Positions 35,463-48,100 of a stretch of DNA of 64,000 bases are shown here, in pieces (position 1 is the stretch's first letter; each line of letters starts with the position of its first letter). The position numbers were made by a program, and so were the translations under genes. The notes under the pieces are model-generated. The model was not told where the DNA came from. It did not search any database and was given only the letters and a program-made list of their open reading frames with translations. This DNA is from Cercospora beticola. Taxonomy: Eukaryota; Ascomycota; Dothideomycetes; Mycosphaerellales; Mycosphaerellaceae. The stretch is from positions 248,001 to 312,000 of the forward strand of contig NC_088944.1 in assembly GCF_033473495.1 (NCBI RefSeq), given 5' to 3'.

Positions 35463-35957
35463 TCAGATTGCTACATCGCCTTCCCATTTGGGGCTGGCAT
35501 GAGCCTGGCTGAAGTTTGAAATCCGAAGTGACCGCACCTCATGAGCGAGGTTGTAGTCCAGGTGGCTGAGTGCATTCCGCATCACTGGCATACCAGTGGT
35601 GGCGACGGCATCAAGGCGCATGTCATCCTGAATTGGCGCAGTGGCCGAGGCGAGCCCTGGACTCTCACAACAGGAAGGCGAGATGCCAATCGGCCTTGTG
35701 CGCGTGCTTTCTGCTGAGCTCGCAAATCTCGAAAGCTTTCTCTGCTCAGTGAGGACATGGCCCAGAGATGCGATAGGAGCTCGTTGAGGTCGTAGCTCGA
35801 TCGCCAGGTTGCTGTTGCGGCAGCGCGGTGTTGATGCGGCGGGAAGAATTGAGATGCAAATTTTGCGCGTCGCGGTCTGAGGAGGCGGGGCAACGTCCAT
35901 CCTTGTGCTGGATTTATGCCTAAGGAGACCATTGTGCTCAATGTCCTTGCACAACAA
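35463..35957 (-). CDS. Hypothetical protein, about 130-164 aa
   Basis: An open minus-strand frame with an internal ATG (MDVAPPPQTATRKICIS) and natural composition through RNALSHLDYNLAHEVRSLRI to a stop at 35463. Another minus-strand frame (35582-36058) overlaps, so the gene model is uncertain. No domain seen. Confidence 0.3.
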   Translation of the reverse strand: MLCKDIEHNGLLRHKSSTRMDVAPPPQTATRKICISILPAASTPRCRNSNLAIELRPQRAPIASLGHVLTEQRKLSRFASSAESTRTRPIGISPSCCESPGLASATAPIQDDMRLDAVATTGMPVMRNALSHLDYNLAHEVRSLRISNFSQAHASPKWEGDVAI

Positions 35958-35960
35958 ATG

Positions 35961-36381
35961 ATGCGAACTGTATGGAGCACGACAACGTCAGCCTCGGGAG
36001 GAGCGCAGAGCAGACCAACGCACATCTTCTTCGACCACCTTAAGCTTTTCACTCCCAACCTACGATCGACAAGTCCACCACCTCCGCTCCAGCTTCAGCA
36101 AGGCACACATTCCATCGCCACGACCGCTCTCGCCGACCTCGAATATCGAAAACACCATCTCGCGGTTTCATCATCTCCTTAACATCACCAGCACCGCCAT
36201 CACCATCAGCCCCTCCGACCTCGTCGTAGCATGCGAAATCATCTGGCCCCAACACATCAACGTCCGCGTTACGGCAACTCTGGGTTGGATTCTTTACAAA
36301 ATGACCACCAGACCAGAAGCGTGGATGCAACATCACGTTTTCCGCTCGGCCACGGGGACGACATTAGGTGAGATGGCGTAG
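35961..36381 (+). pseudogene. Coding fragment with one frame change
   Basis: The plus strand reads an ATG-initiated segment (SGGAQSRPTHIFFDHLKLF, then a Pro/Gln-rich stretch). After a change of frame near 36.15 kb it reads NITSTAITISPSDLVVACEI, WPQHINVRVTATLGWILYK and TTLGEMA before TAG at 36379-36381. The second part is strikingly protein-like. Either a small intron or a frameshift joins the two. Family unknown. Confidence 0.36.
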
Positions 36382-36389
36382 CAGAACGA

Positions 36390-37400
36390 GATGGCAGGTG
36401 GCTTGTTGGAGACTATTGAGCCGGCGGGGCAGTAGATTCTTCACGTTCGATAATCCACGGGACACTCGATCCTATTGTTGTCGTTCGTCCTTGGAGGGGA
36501 GAGAACCGGCCTACTAGCAATTTATTGTCCGGGGTAGTTGTCTGCAGGAATGAGGATAGGATATCAAGCTTAGAGACCGGAATGCTAATAAGGAATCTAT
36601 ATTAGCAAGTATGGCTCCAGTTACAGAATGTAGAGAGGAGCGACGAGTCAATCACGGTTCCTGCAGAACAGGCTACCAGTCTCCAGAGTTCCAACATCAG
36701 AGCAGGTTGTGTTCGACCCTTTTATTTACTCCTTGCTCATTTGCTTGCTCGTGCTTTGGGCTCTCCTTCATCATCCATCAGAGTCAGTCGCTTCGAAAAT
36801 TACAGAATTCCCATTCCTTATTCCTCATTTCCCATTGATGCACCCATGCCCCGAACTCATCCCATCACACCCACGTTATCTCAGTACTTCTCTCTTGTGG
36901 TAACATAGTCCTACTCAGTTATCAGCAATTCAATCAATTCCATCTGCCTCAAAAAAGAAGGAGCAAATGCCTCCCCTTATCGTCGCAGCGGAACTCCACA
37001 ACCCATCTATCCCACGGAACGAGCGTTAACTATATCGAGGAAGACTTACAGCTGGCAGATCGAGACACTCGAAGTTGTTCTTACTGTCGTTCAATGTGGA
37101 TGCGCCCACGTGGAGATTTTAAGTGTGTACGGAGCAGCGTGCTGAAGTTGTCGTTATTGTTTTCGATTATTTGTGAGGAGAGCAGGTTTTGCCGTTGACC
37201 AGATACTGGAACTGAAATTGCGGTGACGGCCGAGACCTCGCATGGACTGCTGCTGGAGTCCGGGACCGCGCCGGCTCAACCCATCATTCTCCATTCAGCT
37301 GCGGCTTGTCGCGGTCACAGGCCTGATTGGTACTGAAACCTCGTGCGGAGAGGTGGAACACCCTACCTACACTTCATCTGCGGTAGACCGGTCGCGAATA
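36390..37400. other. Intergenic, nothing seen
   Basis: No motif-bearing or clearly coding frame. Pyrimidine-rich stretches near 36.70-36.90 kb look promoter-like. Confidence 0.4.
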
Positions 37401-37401
37401 C

Positions 37402-37917
37402 ATGGTGATCGAGGCCGATCGGTCTCCGCTGTTCATTGTCGTGCTGGTGGTGCGAAGACAACATGGGCGAGCTGGCCATGCCATTTGGCCAGTCTGCATT
37501 GTGAGCTTCATAAAACTTCAATTCTTTCTTGCCGTGCCCGGTCATCGTGGTATTGCACACCAACATGGCCTCGAGCAGCTATTCGTACGGGCGTGGAACA
37601 GGGGTTGCTTACTAGAAGTGCTGCTCGAGGATGCCTGCAGCTTGTTTGTATGTTGTTTCCTCCCTCTCTGCCCTCAAATTGGAAGCCAAAAGCCCTACAC
37701 GGCCGGCGGCGGTGACGAGATGACTCTGCCTACTACGGAAGAGGAGGAGCCGAAGGCGCTCGTAGAGACCATACTACACAGGTGGTTGGCGTGGAGTGAA
37801 GATTCGGAGAGCCGAATATTTGGCATCGTTAGCATTCCTTCCTTCGCTCAAGTCCTCGTCGAATGGACAATGTACACTTCCTCTCGCGTCTGCCGCCTCC
37901 ACCTTCGAGTAGACTAG
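37402..37917 (+). CDS. Hypothetical protein, 171 aa
   Basis: An ATG-initiated frame (ATG at 37402) ending at a TAG at 37917. A hydrophobic N-terminal half is followed by an acidic linker (PTTEEEEPKALVETILHRW) and a helical tail. It overlaps another open frame (37242-37715), so support is modest. No family recognised. Confidence 0.33.
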   Translation: MVIEADRSPLFIVVLVVRRQHGRAGHAIWPVCIVSFIKLQFFLAVPGHRGIAHQHGLEQLFVRAWNRGCLLEVLLEDACSLFVCCFLPLCPQIGSQKPYTAGGGDEMTLPTTEEEEPKALVETILHRWLAWSEDSESRIFGIVSIPSFAQVLVEWTMYTSSRVCRLHLRVD

Positions 37918-38137
37918 AAGCATTCGACCAGGATCCGCTTGAGCACATCTCAATCCTTCTCCCATTTACACTAGCCAGCTAGTCATGGCAGGAGTCGGTG
38001 ATGCGAGCAATCAGCCTATCTCTCAGCTTTGCCATTGCAACTCTGCCCGCCTCTACCTTGTTAGTGCCTAGGTCCACCCATGCCTTTAGCTCTTGCATTG
38101 CATTCTTCTCCTGCTTACGAGACGCGGTCAACATGAC

Positions 38138-39198
38138 CTACTGGAGTTGCGAAAGCCTCTGCTGTAGGCTGTGAATAAGATCGTCGTCGAGCTCCGGTTG
38201 TGCGAGAAAGTTTTGCGTGCGTGCGAGTTTGTCCTGAATGTCGGCAATAGCGGCGGAGTTCGCGTCAATTGCATTGGCAGAAGTGGCAGCTGCATCGGCA
38301 CAGATACGGATATGCTTGAGGAGCCGGGTACACCAAGCCAGGAAAGTGCGCGACTGCTCGTCCCACTCCACAGTGCTCTTGCAACGAGCCAATCTGGCCG
38401 TAATAGCCGTGCACTCGTCCTCCTCTTTGGTGTTATTAGTATCCGCAGGCAATGGTGGTAGCGCAGGTAGCTCCCCGAAGTAGCCGACCTCGCTGATTCG
38501 CCTACTACGCTGCTCTTCTCGCACGAACATGGCGCCAATTCACGCCCGCACGAAGACATCAGTGGAAACGTTCTCGTTGATAACGAGAGCAGTCATCACC
38601 CAATACATATGACAAAGCCTGTGTAGATCTTGTCGGTACTGTGATCGAGTGCGGATGGCACAGGAGTCATGGTACATTTGTGGTGCGGAACGGTGCTGAT
38701 GGCCGCCGTCACCTCTACCCCAACGGTCCCAGCAAGGACGACGCACGCACGCGCCTGCAGATGTCTGGCATCTGGTGTACTTCGTGCGCAGTCGCAGTAT
38801 GCCAGTAGTGAGGCAGAGCGAGTCGGTCTTATCCAAGGCGACGTAGACCAACAGCCACGACGAGTCTTGCTCCTGCTTTGCCGCACCCGCTAGCGCTTCC
38901 TGTCGCCTCACATGACGATCGTCCTCTGCGAGCAGCAGCACAGCGATGTAGGAGGGTTCCCCATCTCGAATCATGCGCAGCCCGGCGTGTCCGTGGTGGT
39001 GGTGCACAACGACACGAATGCGGCCAAGAATTTGTGCGCAAGCGCGGCGTACGCAGGATTGGGGCGGGACGACGGGCGGCCCTCGTCGTGGGCAAGGCCT
39101 TCCATTCGGGCACGCTTAAAGCGCGAGACGGGGCCATCGATACCACGGTGCTGCGAGGAGAGCGAGAGAAGGCGCTTCGGCTGTGGACGGGGCGGCAT
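38138..39198 (-). pseudogene. Unidentified gene, divergent partner of the 39.35-kb gene
   Basis: A minus-strand ATG at 39198 begins MPPRPQPKRLLSLSSQHRG, and the frame runs to about 38.98 kb. A second frame (39007-38540) continues through YIAVLLLAEDDRHVRRQEAL and DSSWLLVYVALDKTDSLC. At 38542-38540 a TGA interrupts it, after which the same frame continues as FVREEQRSRRISEVGYFGEL through an Ala-rich helical tail (DANSAAIADIQDKLARTQ) to a stop at 38138. One frameshift or short intron and one nonsense codon thus separate an otherwise long product of about 350 residues. It starts 155 bp from the plus-strand gene at 39353, head to head, suggesting a shared promoter. Domain unknown. Confidence 0.5.
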
Positions 39199-39352
39199 GG
39201 TGGGTGAGGGCGAATGCGTTCCTTTAGGCTGGAAAGATGTGTTGTTGATGTTATCAGCGTCGTCGATGTCGGGGAGCTGCGGTATGTCGTTACGCAGGCA
39301 TTGAGAGAGACGAGGATATTGATGCCAAGCCGTGGCGGTGGGCGATGTATGG
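39199..39352. promoter_or_regulatory. Probable shared divergent promoter
   Basis: The 154 bp between two head-to-head start codons. No TATA box is obvious. The boundary on the right depends on which in-frame start of the plus-strand gene is used (ATG at 39353, or a later ATG at MALATSAPSAQ), so the promoter could be longer. Confidence 0.35.
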
Positions 39353-41897
39353 ATGTCGGGGTTGCGGCTCAGGTGCGTGCGCGGCGAGGAACGTTCGAGT
39401 TCGAGCTTTGTCGAGGAGGGAGTGTGTTCTGTCAGGGCGGGTGAGGTGTCGAAGGGCTGCGGCGTGAAGCCCCTCGACAGGCAGCTCTACCGCACCTCCA
39501 CCGCGTTGACGAAGACCGGCAGACAGAGCACTGCCTTGGTCCCTCCTGTACAGCGTGATTTTGAGAAGAAGTATTACAGCGTCCACTCCAAAGTGATCGA
39601 TAGTGTCAAGGCCGGGGATAAGGTGCCTCCAGCGATGGCTCTAGCCACGTCTGCTCCTTCTGCGCAAGTAGATGGCGCAGCCATTACATCTACAGACCCG
39701 CTTGCACCCACTCCGACCGCACGAGTCACTAGGCTCAGCATGGCTCGCGCTCACAATCAAGCCGGTGCTTGCACTGCACCTGCGCGTGCGGAAAGATTTA
39801 CGAGCGACGTCACTCATGAACACGAAAGTCAATGCGGTGAAGATGAAGAGGTTGACGAAGAACACGACAGTCAAGCCGAGGAAACATCGCTACTGGCGGG
39901 ATGTCAGAGCTCCAAGCTATGCAAGAACTGCCCAGCCAACGGAGCTTGCGACTACCTTCCAAGCATCGTACAGAGTCAAGCAATTGACAAGGAGAACAAC
40001 GGAAGTTTTCATGCTGCACAAGCCGCCGTCAATGGATATCATTCCCTTCTCTCGGATGATAGAGGTGATGATAATGACGATGATTCCGCGCCGCCTCTCT
40101 GCTATATCCACACCAAGATGGCTGCCGCTCGCATTGGTCTGAAGAGCAATTCTCTGCTTGCAATGCACCGCGCGATCATCCAGACCGCAGTGGACAGCAC
40201 TTTTGCTTTCATGAACTGGAAGCGAACCAATTCGAAGCTTACGATGGCTGGGTCTGCTCAGTCGGTTGAGCTGCCCCCAAGCAGTCATATCAGTAGCAAC
40301 CCCACTGCTGTTAGTCAGACTCGTAACCGGGCTCGTCTGGGAATCGTTAGCACTCACAAGACATGTGAGGTGTTTGATATGGAAGATCTCGCCAGCATTA
40401 GGCGTATCCTTGGCTTCAAACCACACTCCGATCACACTGCACTTGTCGACTTTGAAGAAAATGGTTTTTGTATTGTGCTAGGGCTTATGCAGTCGTTTCT
40501 CCAGTAGGTTCGAACTATGCTGGACCAGGAGTTTTCTCTTTTCCGGTGGCATAATCGCAATCTCGATAGCGTGTCCAGTGGACTTTTAGATATCACGGTG
40601 CACTCTGTCAGCCAGCAGATCCTTGCTCAACACCCACTTTTGTACTTTCTACAAGTCCTGCTGCGTCCTGATCACGCTAATCATCTCGTCAGCCTGCCTA
40701 CAGGCGTCCGCTACCATTACAAGGGGATCAACGCTTACGAAAGCAGCCACTATAACCAGATTGAGAGTGGCTTCCTGGAGTACCCTATAGAAGACTTGAA
40801 GGCTGGGATCTGTGAGAGCTGCATCCGTCTCGCTATCTGCTATGCTGACGAGATGGGCTATGACTGCGAAGAGATATTGCCGAGGCTGCACAAGGACGAG
40901 TTATCGAACCAATAGCACGCCTTCGTGAAAGAACACCACTTCACGAACCATCACCTTCGCTTTAAGGTGTCCTCGGAAACACTGCCGCCTGACTTGCTAG
41001 AGCGCCTTCGTTGTGACTGGCAGGAAGTGCCGCTGCGAGCAGGTGACGTGCGCGCCTCTCATGCCCGTATTCCGACAAGACAGAAGACCAACTTGGGGGA
41101 CCGCAGGGTTATCTACCACACCTCGGTTCGCGTCTTCAAAGACGGAAGTAGTGAGTATGGCCAGCTGACTATAAAGGATCTCCACGAAGCCCATCGCAAT
41201 CTGGTTCCGGCTACCAGGGACAGCGGCTTCGATCTCGGCATACCTTTTACGGTTCAGGTTCCACACCTCAGTCTTCTAGGAGCTGCTATCCTGAGCCGTC
41301 ATGATTTCCATGCTGACGCGGTAGCTGTCGAGATTGATAGCTACCTCCAGATGCAGGGCGACGAGTTTGAGCAAGCAATGTGCGAATGGGAGAGGCGGGC
41401 ATTTGCGGTATATCAACAGTCGATCGCACAAATGGTAGCTACAGAGCGCTCGCCGTATCGTGAGAAGTCAATCGCCTTCTCCGGGTGGGACTTTGCACGA
41501 TACCCTGAGTCCGACCCAGCAATTGTCTCTGGCACTGAGGAGAGATCTACTGCCGACAGAGGCACTGCTTCACAGGCTCCAACCACCCACAGTCGATCGT
41601 TTTGTGGCAAGCATCGAGCAGACTGCGGACGGCACAGCTGCTGATTTGCTGTATGCGTGCCAGGTAACCAAGGCCAGCAGCACCGTGAGAACGCACGACA
41701 GCACTGAGAGCGATGTAGCAGATCAACGCCCTCGCAAGCGACGTGCGACCAGTACTCACGATTCTGTGACCAGGGACGATGACACAGGCGATGATGGACG
41801 GAGCGATCCTATTGAAATAGCAGACACGGAAAGCATTCTCAGTGAGCTTAGCGAAACCCCAGAATTTCCTGCGGACCTCTGTGCCCAATTCAAATAG
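39353..41897 (+). pseudogene. Large nuclear-type protein with possible dioxygenase-like fold, interrupted
   Basis: One plus-strand frame runs from about 39332 to 41644, interrupted only by TAG at 40505-40507 and TAG at 40913-40915. It then changes frame near 41.5 kb and ends with TAG at 41895-41897; an 85-bp GT-AG interval at 41435-41519 could be an intron that restores the frame. The N-terminal third is acidic and disordered with a Cys cluster (CQSSKLCKNCPANGAC). FEENGFCIVLGLMQ near 40451 and VPLRAGDVRASHARIPT with a following RR at 41.03-41.11 kb resemble the first strand and the distal GD-x-H-R part of double-stranded beta-helix 2-oxoglutarate/Fe(II) dioxygenases. A clear HxD pair is not seen. 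The tail is basic then acidic (RPRKRRATS), suggesting nuclear location. With both stops following Gln codons, CAG-to-TAG changes are likely. Confidence 0.8.
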
Positions 41898-41899
41898 CT

Positions 41900-42785
41900 C
41901 GCGCACAGTGAATCATAGCGCCAGGTGCGCCCACTCGGTAACGCAATACATTCGGGTTTATCCTCCTTAGTGTATCCCTAATCCATTATGCAGATCGATG
42001 GAGAGATTTCTGTTTGCTAATCGAGCTCTTCTAAGAGTACAAGCGGCGTATACTCTAGGTAGAGCAGCCTAATGTATATATAGATCCGGTTTGAATACTA
42101 CCAAAAGCCTCAGTAGATGGTAATGAATGTATATGCAAAGTATCCTCAACTCCTGGCAACAATCTGGATAGAGATGGAATGTGCAGAGCTAGTAGAAGAA
42201 TCCCCATTGGGGCAAACTGTTGAAGCTCTTCCTAACCTAGTGAAAGAGTTGAGGCAAGTGCAGATAATAGGAGACAATTAGCAATCTCTGACCCTTGTCA
42301 AAGATGCGGATCAAAGCCCGCAGGTCAAATTGATGTGCCCGCGCTTGCGGCAGGTTATGGGTCTGAAGACTTCTCAACCAAGGACGTAGACTTAGTTTTG
42401 CCACTTGGGAAGAATCATGAAGATGGCGGATAGAGGACTGACGCCGCTGACACATTTCGTGGTGTTCGCAATCGAGCCTACAGAGATCAGAGCTTACACA
42501 TGGGCACTCGTAACCCCCTATGAAGGTAAAGATTAGTCGGCGCTGTTATTCGTGAAGACCCTCATCGACATTGCAGACCAGATATCACGATCGACATAGT
42601 GTCACATAAAGAGACCGGACAGAAGACACGCTCATTAGTCGAGCCAGCAACGGAACAGCAGGTGATTGTAAGCACCGATTCCATTGGAGCGAAGGATGTC
42701 CCGTAGCTAGCAAATACTTTATGTCGCCTATTGTGATATCTTGCTCCCTCGTCCTGCACAGTTAAGTATCTGGCGAGCCTAGACT
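41900..42785. other. Intergenic, TA-rich
   Basis: Around 42.0-42.15 kb the sequence is TA-rich and mildly CpA/TpG-poor, perhaps an old repeat. No gene supported. Confidence 0.35.
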
Positions 42786-42788
42786 GAA

Positions 42789-43253
42789 ATGCACACAGGC
42801 TCAGAGACCACGCCCATCGTGGCTGTAAGCCGAACCGGAGAGCCCAAATCAACGAGCAAAGCTTCGAATCGATCGTTGTCGTGCCAAGGCAGTCTGCGCT
42901 TTTCCGAGTTCGAAAACCAGCGTCCTGTCCCAGATCCATCAAACTCTGGTGCAGCATTGGAAGAGACGAAGCTTGTTCGCATGGTTGGAAATCCTCTCAT
43001 CGCTTTTCTGGAGCTGGAGACTTTCCGTGGATGTAACGTGTCGAAGAAAACTTGCCGAATGTATTGCCTGCAGGAACGGACCTCAGCCCGGCTGCATTGC
43101 CAGCCTTTGAGCTGGAATCCTGCTATTCAGGGTGTACTAGTAGATGCCGTGGCCAGAAGTAACGACGAGAAGAAATCAGGCACATCAAGTGTATGCTCTG
43201 GTCTATACCACCTTATGCCCCAGAGACGAAGTAGGAGAGATGCCTACTCTTGA
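42789..43253 (+). CDS. Hypothetical protein, 154 aa
   Basis: ATG at 42789 and TGA at 43251-43253 bound an uninterrupted frame with Ser/Thr-rich N-terminus and NPLIAFLELETFRG in the middle. The minus strand is also open (42562-42957, 42779-43000). No motif or splice site decides, so this is tentative. Confidence 0.3.
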   Translation: MHTGSETTPIVAVSRTGEPKSTSKASNRSLSCQGSLRFSEFENQRPVPDPSNSGAALEETKLVRMVGNPLIAFLELETFRGCNVSKKTCRMYCLQERTSARLHCQPLSWNPAIQGVLVDAVARSNDEKKSGTSSVCSGLYHLMPQRRSRRDAYS

Positions 43254-43259
43254 AGACTT

Positions 43260-44685
43260 TTTTTCTCCTTTCCCAAGACTAAACAGAAGAATGCGACATC
43301 TGTTCTGACACTTTATGAAACGATCGAGATTGAATAATCACACGACACTTAGTTCCACTGCCAGGAGTCTGCGTTATGGTAATGCAGTGGTTGACAAAAG
43401 TGATTTGCTATTCGAAGGCACACAAGAAGAACTCGAGTACTGCAGAGAGGCGTAACATTGTGGCTCTTTCGTGATCCCTCTGCTTTCTTACTATTAGCTC
43501 AGCTAACGCATGCATGCGAAGAATGAGAAGTAATCAAAGCAGCAAGCAGTGCCCAAAGGACAGAGAAAGACAGGCAAGGTGATTCGTACCCTCTCCTACT
43601 CCGTATCCCAGTCTCATGCCCGTTTGCTGCTCCTCTTTCCTTCACTCCCCTCACCGATGATAGCTATGCGGAGCAGTCTGGCCAGCGATTTTTCATCTAC
43701 ATGCATGGCATGCTATTGTCCTGGAGGAACGCGAAGGTTGAGCGTCTCGCATGGAGCGTTGATGATGAGCCGAAAAGACACTTGGGAAAGTGGCCACGAT
43801 TGGCAATGGGTCATCCCGCATCCAAGTCCTCGCCTCTAAGTAGCAACAGCAACCTCGCCTCGCCAGCATCCTTGTCAGCAGGCTCACATGACCGGAACGA
43901 CCCACGACAGTTCATATTGACCACCGACTGTAGTCCTGGACTGTTTTGAAGAATTCTTGGCCGTGTGACTGATCATCCCATGTGATTCGATTGCTGAGCA
44001 TACTTCTCCGCGCACCGGAAAGGCCTCTAGCAACCCGATGAAGCATCACGATTGGATTTTGCGGTTGCTTCATTCGCATTGGAATTGAACAGTGCAGGGG
44101 ACGTCCACAACCTCTAGCGCTCCATATCCTACTTTGCGCCATGTCATGATACCACACAGTTAGAACGAGCTTTGGCCAGTTCTCCTGGAAGTACGGCACG
44201 AAGCAACGAACGGACGGAATCTGTACGGCTGTAACTCCCTGCTTTCGGTATCTTTAGACGCTAAGCCTATTGGTCCCTTTCGACATTGTGCGATACGCGT
44301 CTCCATCCTCACACATTAAGTTATCGTGGCTACTTTTGGATTTCCGAGAGGAACAGGAATGCCTCCAGGTTTCCTAGTGATCTGGTCTGGACGCTGATGC
44401 TAAATCAGGAGCAGCAGCTTGATAGAACATGACGTAATTTTCAGTCTCAGGCCGCACAAACAGCACTTTTAGCAATAAGGCAGATATAGAACCAACCGCC
44501 GTGAAGGTTGGGTTTCTTCCTGTTCGTTTGCTAATTACATATGCTAAGCTCTCCCGAACAGGCCTCTAAAGGGAGAAAGCAAGTACATCAACGCCTGTCC
44601 AGGCGATCTTTCACCCGCAGAAGCGATCAATACCACATATTACCTTCTGCGCCCATGGTACTGCCCAGACGGCGGCTTTGCTCCT
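43260..44685. other. Intergenic, nothing supported
   Basis: Short frames only; no motif, repeat or RNA feature recognised. Confidence 0.4.
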
Positions 44686-44689
44686 TCAA

Positions 44690-45166
44690 ACAACTCTCAT
44701 GTTAGTTGGTATTGTCAACCTCGTAATTCCAGGCCTCCCGCAATCCCACTCATCCTACGCCAGGTCGATGAGAGAGATCAGCGGGCTCAGGCGCCCCGCA
44801 TCAACGCACGATACAGCCTATCGCAAGGAAAAATGCGAACATTTCAGTCAATCGAACTCATCAATCCTGTTTGGGAACTGTCCGAAACTCATTCGACAAA
44901 GAAACTTTTCAGCTTCTTCGTTGATATCTGCAATTTCATAACCCTGATCTAGATCCATCGCAATCCAGATCTCTGACACTGTCCTTCTGGAGTTCCGGAA
45001 ACCGTTCGTCTAAGGCTTTTGAGATACGCTCGAGGCCTTGATCCAAGGTGGACCACCTCGCCTCCGTTCGATACAACGAATCCCAGCTCTCACATGTAAG
45101 TCCGTAGCGCTTGCTATGACTCCAATGGGTGGGGTGATGTCGACGGCCAGGTTCAACGTATATCAA
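44690..45166 (-). pseudogene. Broken hypothetical protein
   Basis: The minus-strand frame from about 45.17 kb contains WSTLDQGLERISKALDERF and ELQKDSVRDLD. Near 44.95 kb a different frame continues with DQGYEIADINEEAEKFLCR to a TGA, and beyond. The acidic, helical texture is continuous across the shift, so a frameshifted gene is likely. Not recognised. Confidence 0.36.
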
Positions 45167-45169
45167 GTG

Positions 45170-48100
45170 TGCACTTGAAGACGACGAAATATGCGATTTT
45201 CTGGCTAGAGCCCGCGATAGTCTGTTGTCGAGAGCCTCAACCTCCTAGCTTCCCACACCGGAAGCCATTAAAAAGTGAGCGGAACGCTCGTTCCGGGACT
45301 TGGTTCCCGTGGCACATGCTCTCTTTTAACACAAACCAGGGTGGTGTGCAAATTGGGGCACTGTATGGAGATTCATCATCAGATTAAGCAAGCTCGCAAG
45401 GATCCTCGCGAGACGAAAACGTATTGATGTCTGAAATCCGAACAATCTTGGTCTTGCTAATCAGACATTTGAGAGGGAGTGATTCGTACATTTCTTGCTG
45501 CGATGTCCTGCACAAGTCGTGCACGTTATGGGGCACTGGAACCTATCCGGTCGTCGCCTGACCGACATCAATCTGAAGCAGTATACTTTCGGAAATGCTA
45601 TTAATATCGACGACTATCTGGTGCCTTCTGTTTGACTGCAAGCTTGTGCAACCCTGGAGAAAATCATTGCGTTTGGGTCTATGACTTACCAGTTCGCGCA
45701 AAGTTTTCGTTTGCCACCACAGCGCGGAAAGGCTGTCATTCACTCGGCTACCAAAGGCATAGTTTAGTCAACTGAGGTAGGCGGACCTCCGGAGTACGTA
45801 GATCTACGGCGAAGGAATCGGCCAGCCTCGATCTTCGTGAAACGTTGGGTGAAGAGTTGCAGCCAATGGTCTTGACAACAATTTCAGAGACTGTAACCCT
45901 TCGAATTTTATTTTTTTTGGCTCAAATCCACTGAAGACATAGCTTACAACTAATTTCTGTCTTGCCTTGTGTCTGAGGAGATCCAGCAGCAATCTTCTTA
46001 CGCCAGAAGTCTTGGGTCTGCATGTCGCAGGTCTTGTTGTTTCGCAAGAGCAAGTTTGAGAGATGACGCCTGGACTGGCAGCTCAGCCTGCTTGCAGAAC
46101 AGTGTGAAGGCGTTCGGAGGCGAACCGTATACAGCATTGCGTAGCTGTCATCAGACATGCCTTTCAAGCGCGCCTTTGCACGACAGGCTGGGTCCGGGTT
46201 GGAAATTGGCTAATGTGCCTCAGTATCCCATGGTAGAGAAAGCTTGTTTTGAGTTCCGGCGCATGTGCCTCATTCAAGTAATGAGTGGGCTGGAAAGGTC
46301 CAATCGGAATGATTCCAAGCCGCAACTCGAAGCTCGAGCATTCGCGGGCTGCAGGATGTGGAAATTTCATGAGCTTGCTAACTAGCAGCGGCGGAGTTTC
46401 AGACTAGCCAAGCCAGGAGAGATTATGCTGCGATGAGGAACAGTCCGACGTCGGGAGCCTTTGGCGAGGATGAAGACTGCAAGGGCAAAAGCATGATCAG
46501 ACGAACAGTCTTTAGCGTGAAGACAACATCGTTAACAGAGACCATATGTGCCCGATACCCTTCACGCCGCTGGGCCACAGCGCCTCGTGGCCGCGGGTAC
46601 GTGGCGTTGCGAATTCTGGTTACGGATTTGGAGCTGCAAGCGCTTAATAGATCGGACCGAAGTGTGGCGAGGTGATGCCAAGGGTGAAGAATGTCGCAGA
46701 ATCGAGTCTCGAGCATTGTGATGGTAAGGCCAATGCAGGCATTTCGCGCGCTTTGATTCGGTGCAGGATAGATTCTTTGATCCGTTGCCGTCACCAGGTT
46801 GTGGTCTGGCACCGCATTATGTTCTTTGTTTGGTGATGAGGGGAGGCCTCTGCAGAAGCTTTTGAGGTTGGCGAAGTACCCGAGGAGTCTTCTTTTCCTT
46901 GACGTCGGCCTGCGGGCTGAGTTGCACTGTATGTCGCTGACGCTGGAATCTTTCGGCCTTTTCGTTGATATCCACTTCGCATTCGGTGTAGCTTGTTCGA
47001 GTGACCTACGGCATCTAACTCTCTACAGCTGTATGAAGATGGAGATGATGCCGTCTCTGATACGGAATGTTTTATTGCCTCAAGGAAGGAGAACTTGTCA
47101 CACATGATCCAAAAGTCGTCGCTTGCGTGGCTCGCGAGTGATGAGACGTGTAGATTTGAGATGAAGGACGTTTCTTTCGAGACCTTCCGCTTCTGCCAGT
47201 TGCTTCCGTTGACGACCTCGCCGACACTTTGTATTGAGCCAGCCTGTACGTTGAGGCATCAACACGCAGTGTCAGAGCTGATTGCTCAAAGGAAGTGCCA
47301 CAGTTTGATCTCGCACTGCGTGGAGTACCGTTGGCGATCTGCCAAGAACATCACAAAATGCGTACTGAGTTGCTGCCGGCAGGCCTAGAAAAGTCAATCG
47401 TCGGAACCAGGAATTATCGTCGTGAGCCGTGTGGGAACGGACACAACAGAAAGGCAGGAAATGACTTGATGGAAGTGCGATTGTACTTCCTGATCGGCCG
47501 ATGGACTCTGACCCTCAATCCTGGCGACTGGTCGTTTGGATCAGCGGTCTTACTCTGTTTCGGCCAGGCGATGACGATCGTCCTTTGTTGCGTTTCTTTC
47601 TTCCGACCGGCTGCATCTACGAATCAATCGCCGATGAGAGATCGCAAATTCTGTACCAGATCTTCTTGTTTTGCGGCTTTCGCTTCCGCTCCTTCCTCAG
47701 ACTCTGCTGGATCCGATGTCACTGTTCAATGACAGAATCAGCCCGCGAACGATTCGCCACGAGCTCGGACTACGCTTTCGCTCGAAGAGAAACCATGAAC
47801 TGGTATGACAATGTCCAGATGTCTCCCCGATCCACCTCCTGTCTTTAAGTCGTGCAGCGTTGAGGAGTTCGGCGTGGAGACTTTGATCGCGTGGTCATCG
47901 TGGGGCATCTCGCGGTAAATGGAGGCGGGTACTGCTGCTGGTCCAAGCATGGCTAGAGTCAGTGGCCGTGGCACTCAACTCTTCGTGATGCGCGGTGTAG
48001 TCGGCATCGCAGGTGCTGCGATCGTGAGAGGTGCTTGGGGTTTCTGGTTTCGATGAGATGTGGAGGCGCGCGCCGCCCCGGCGCGCTCTAGAACTACCGC

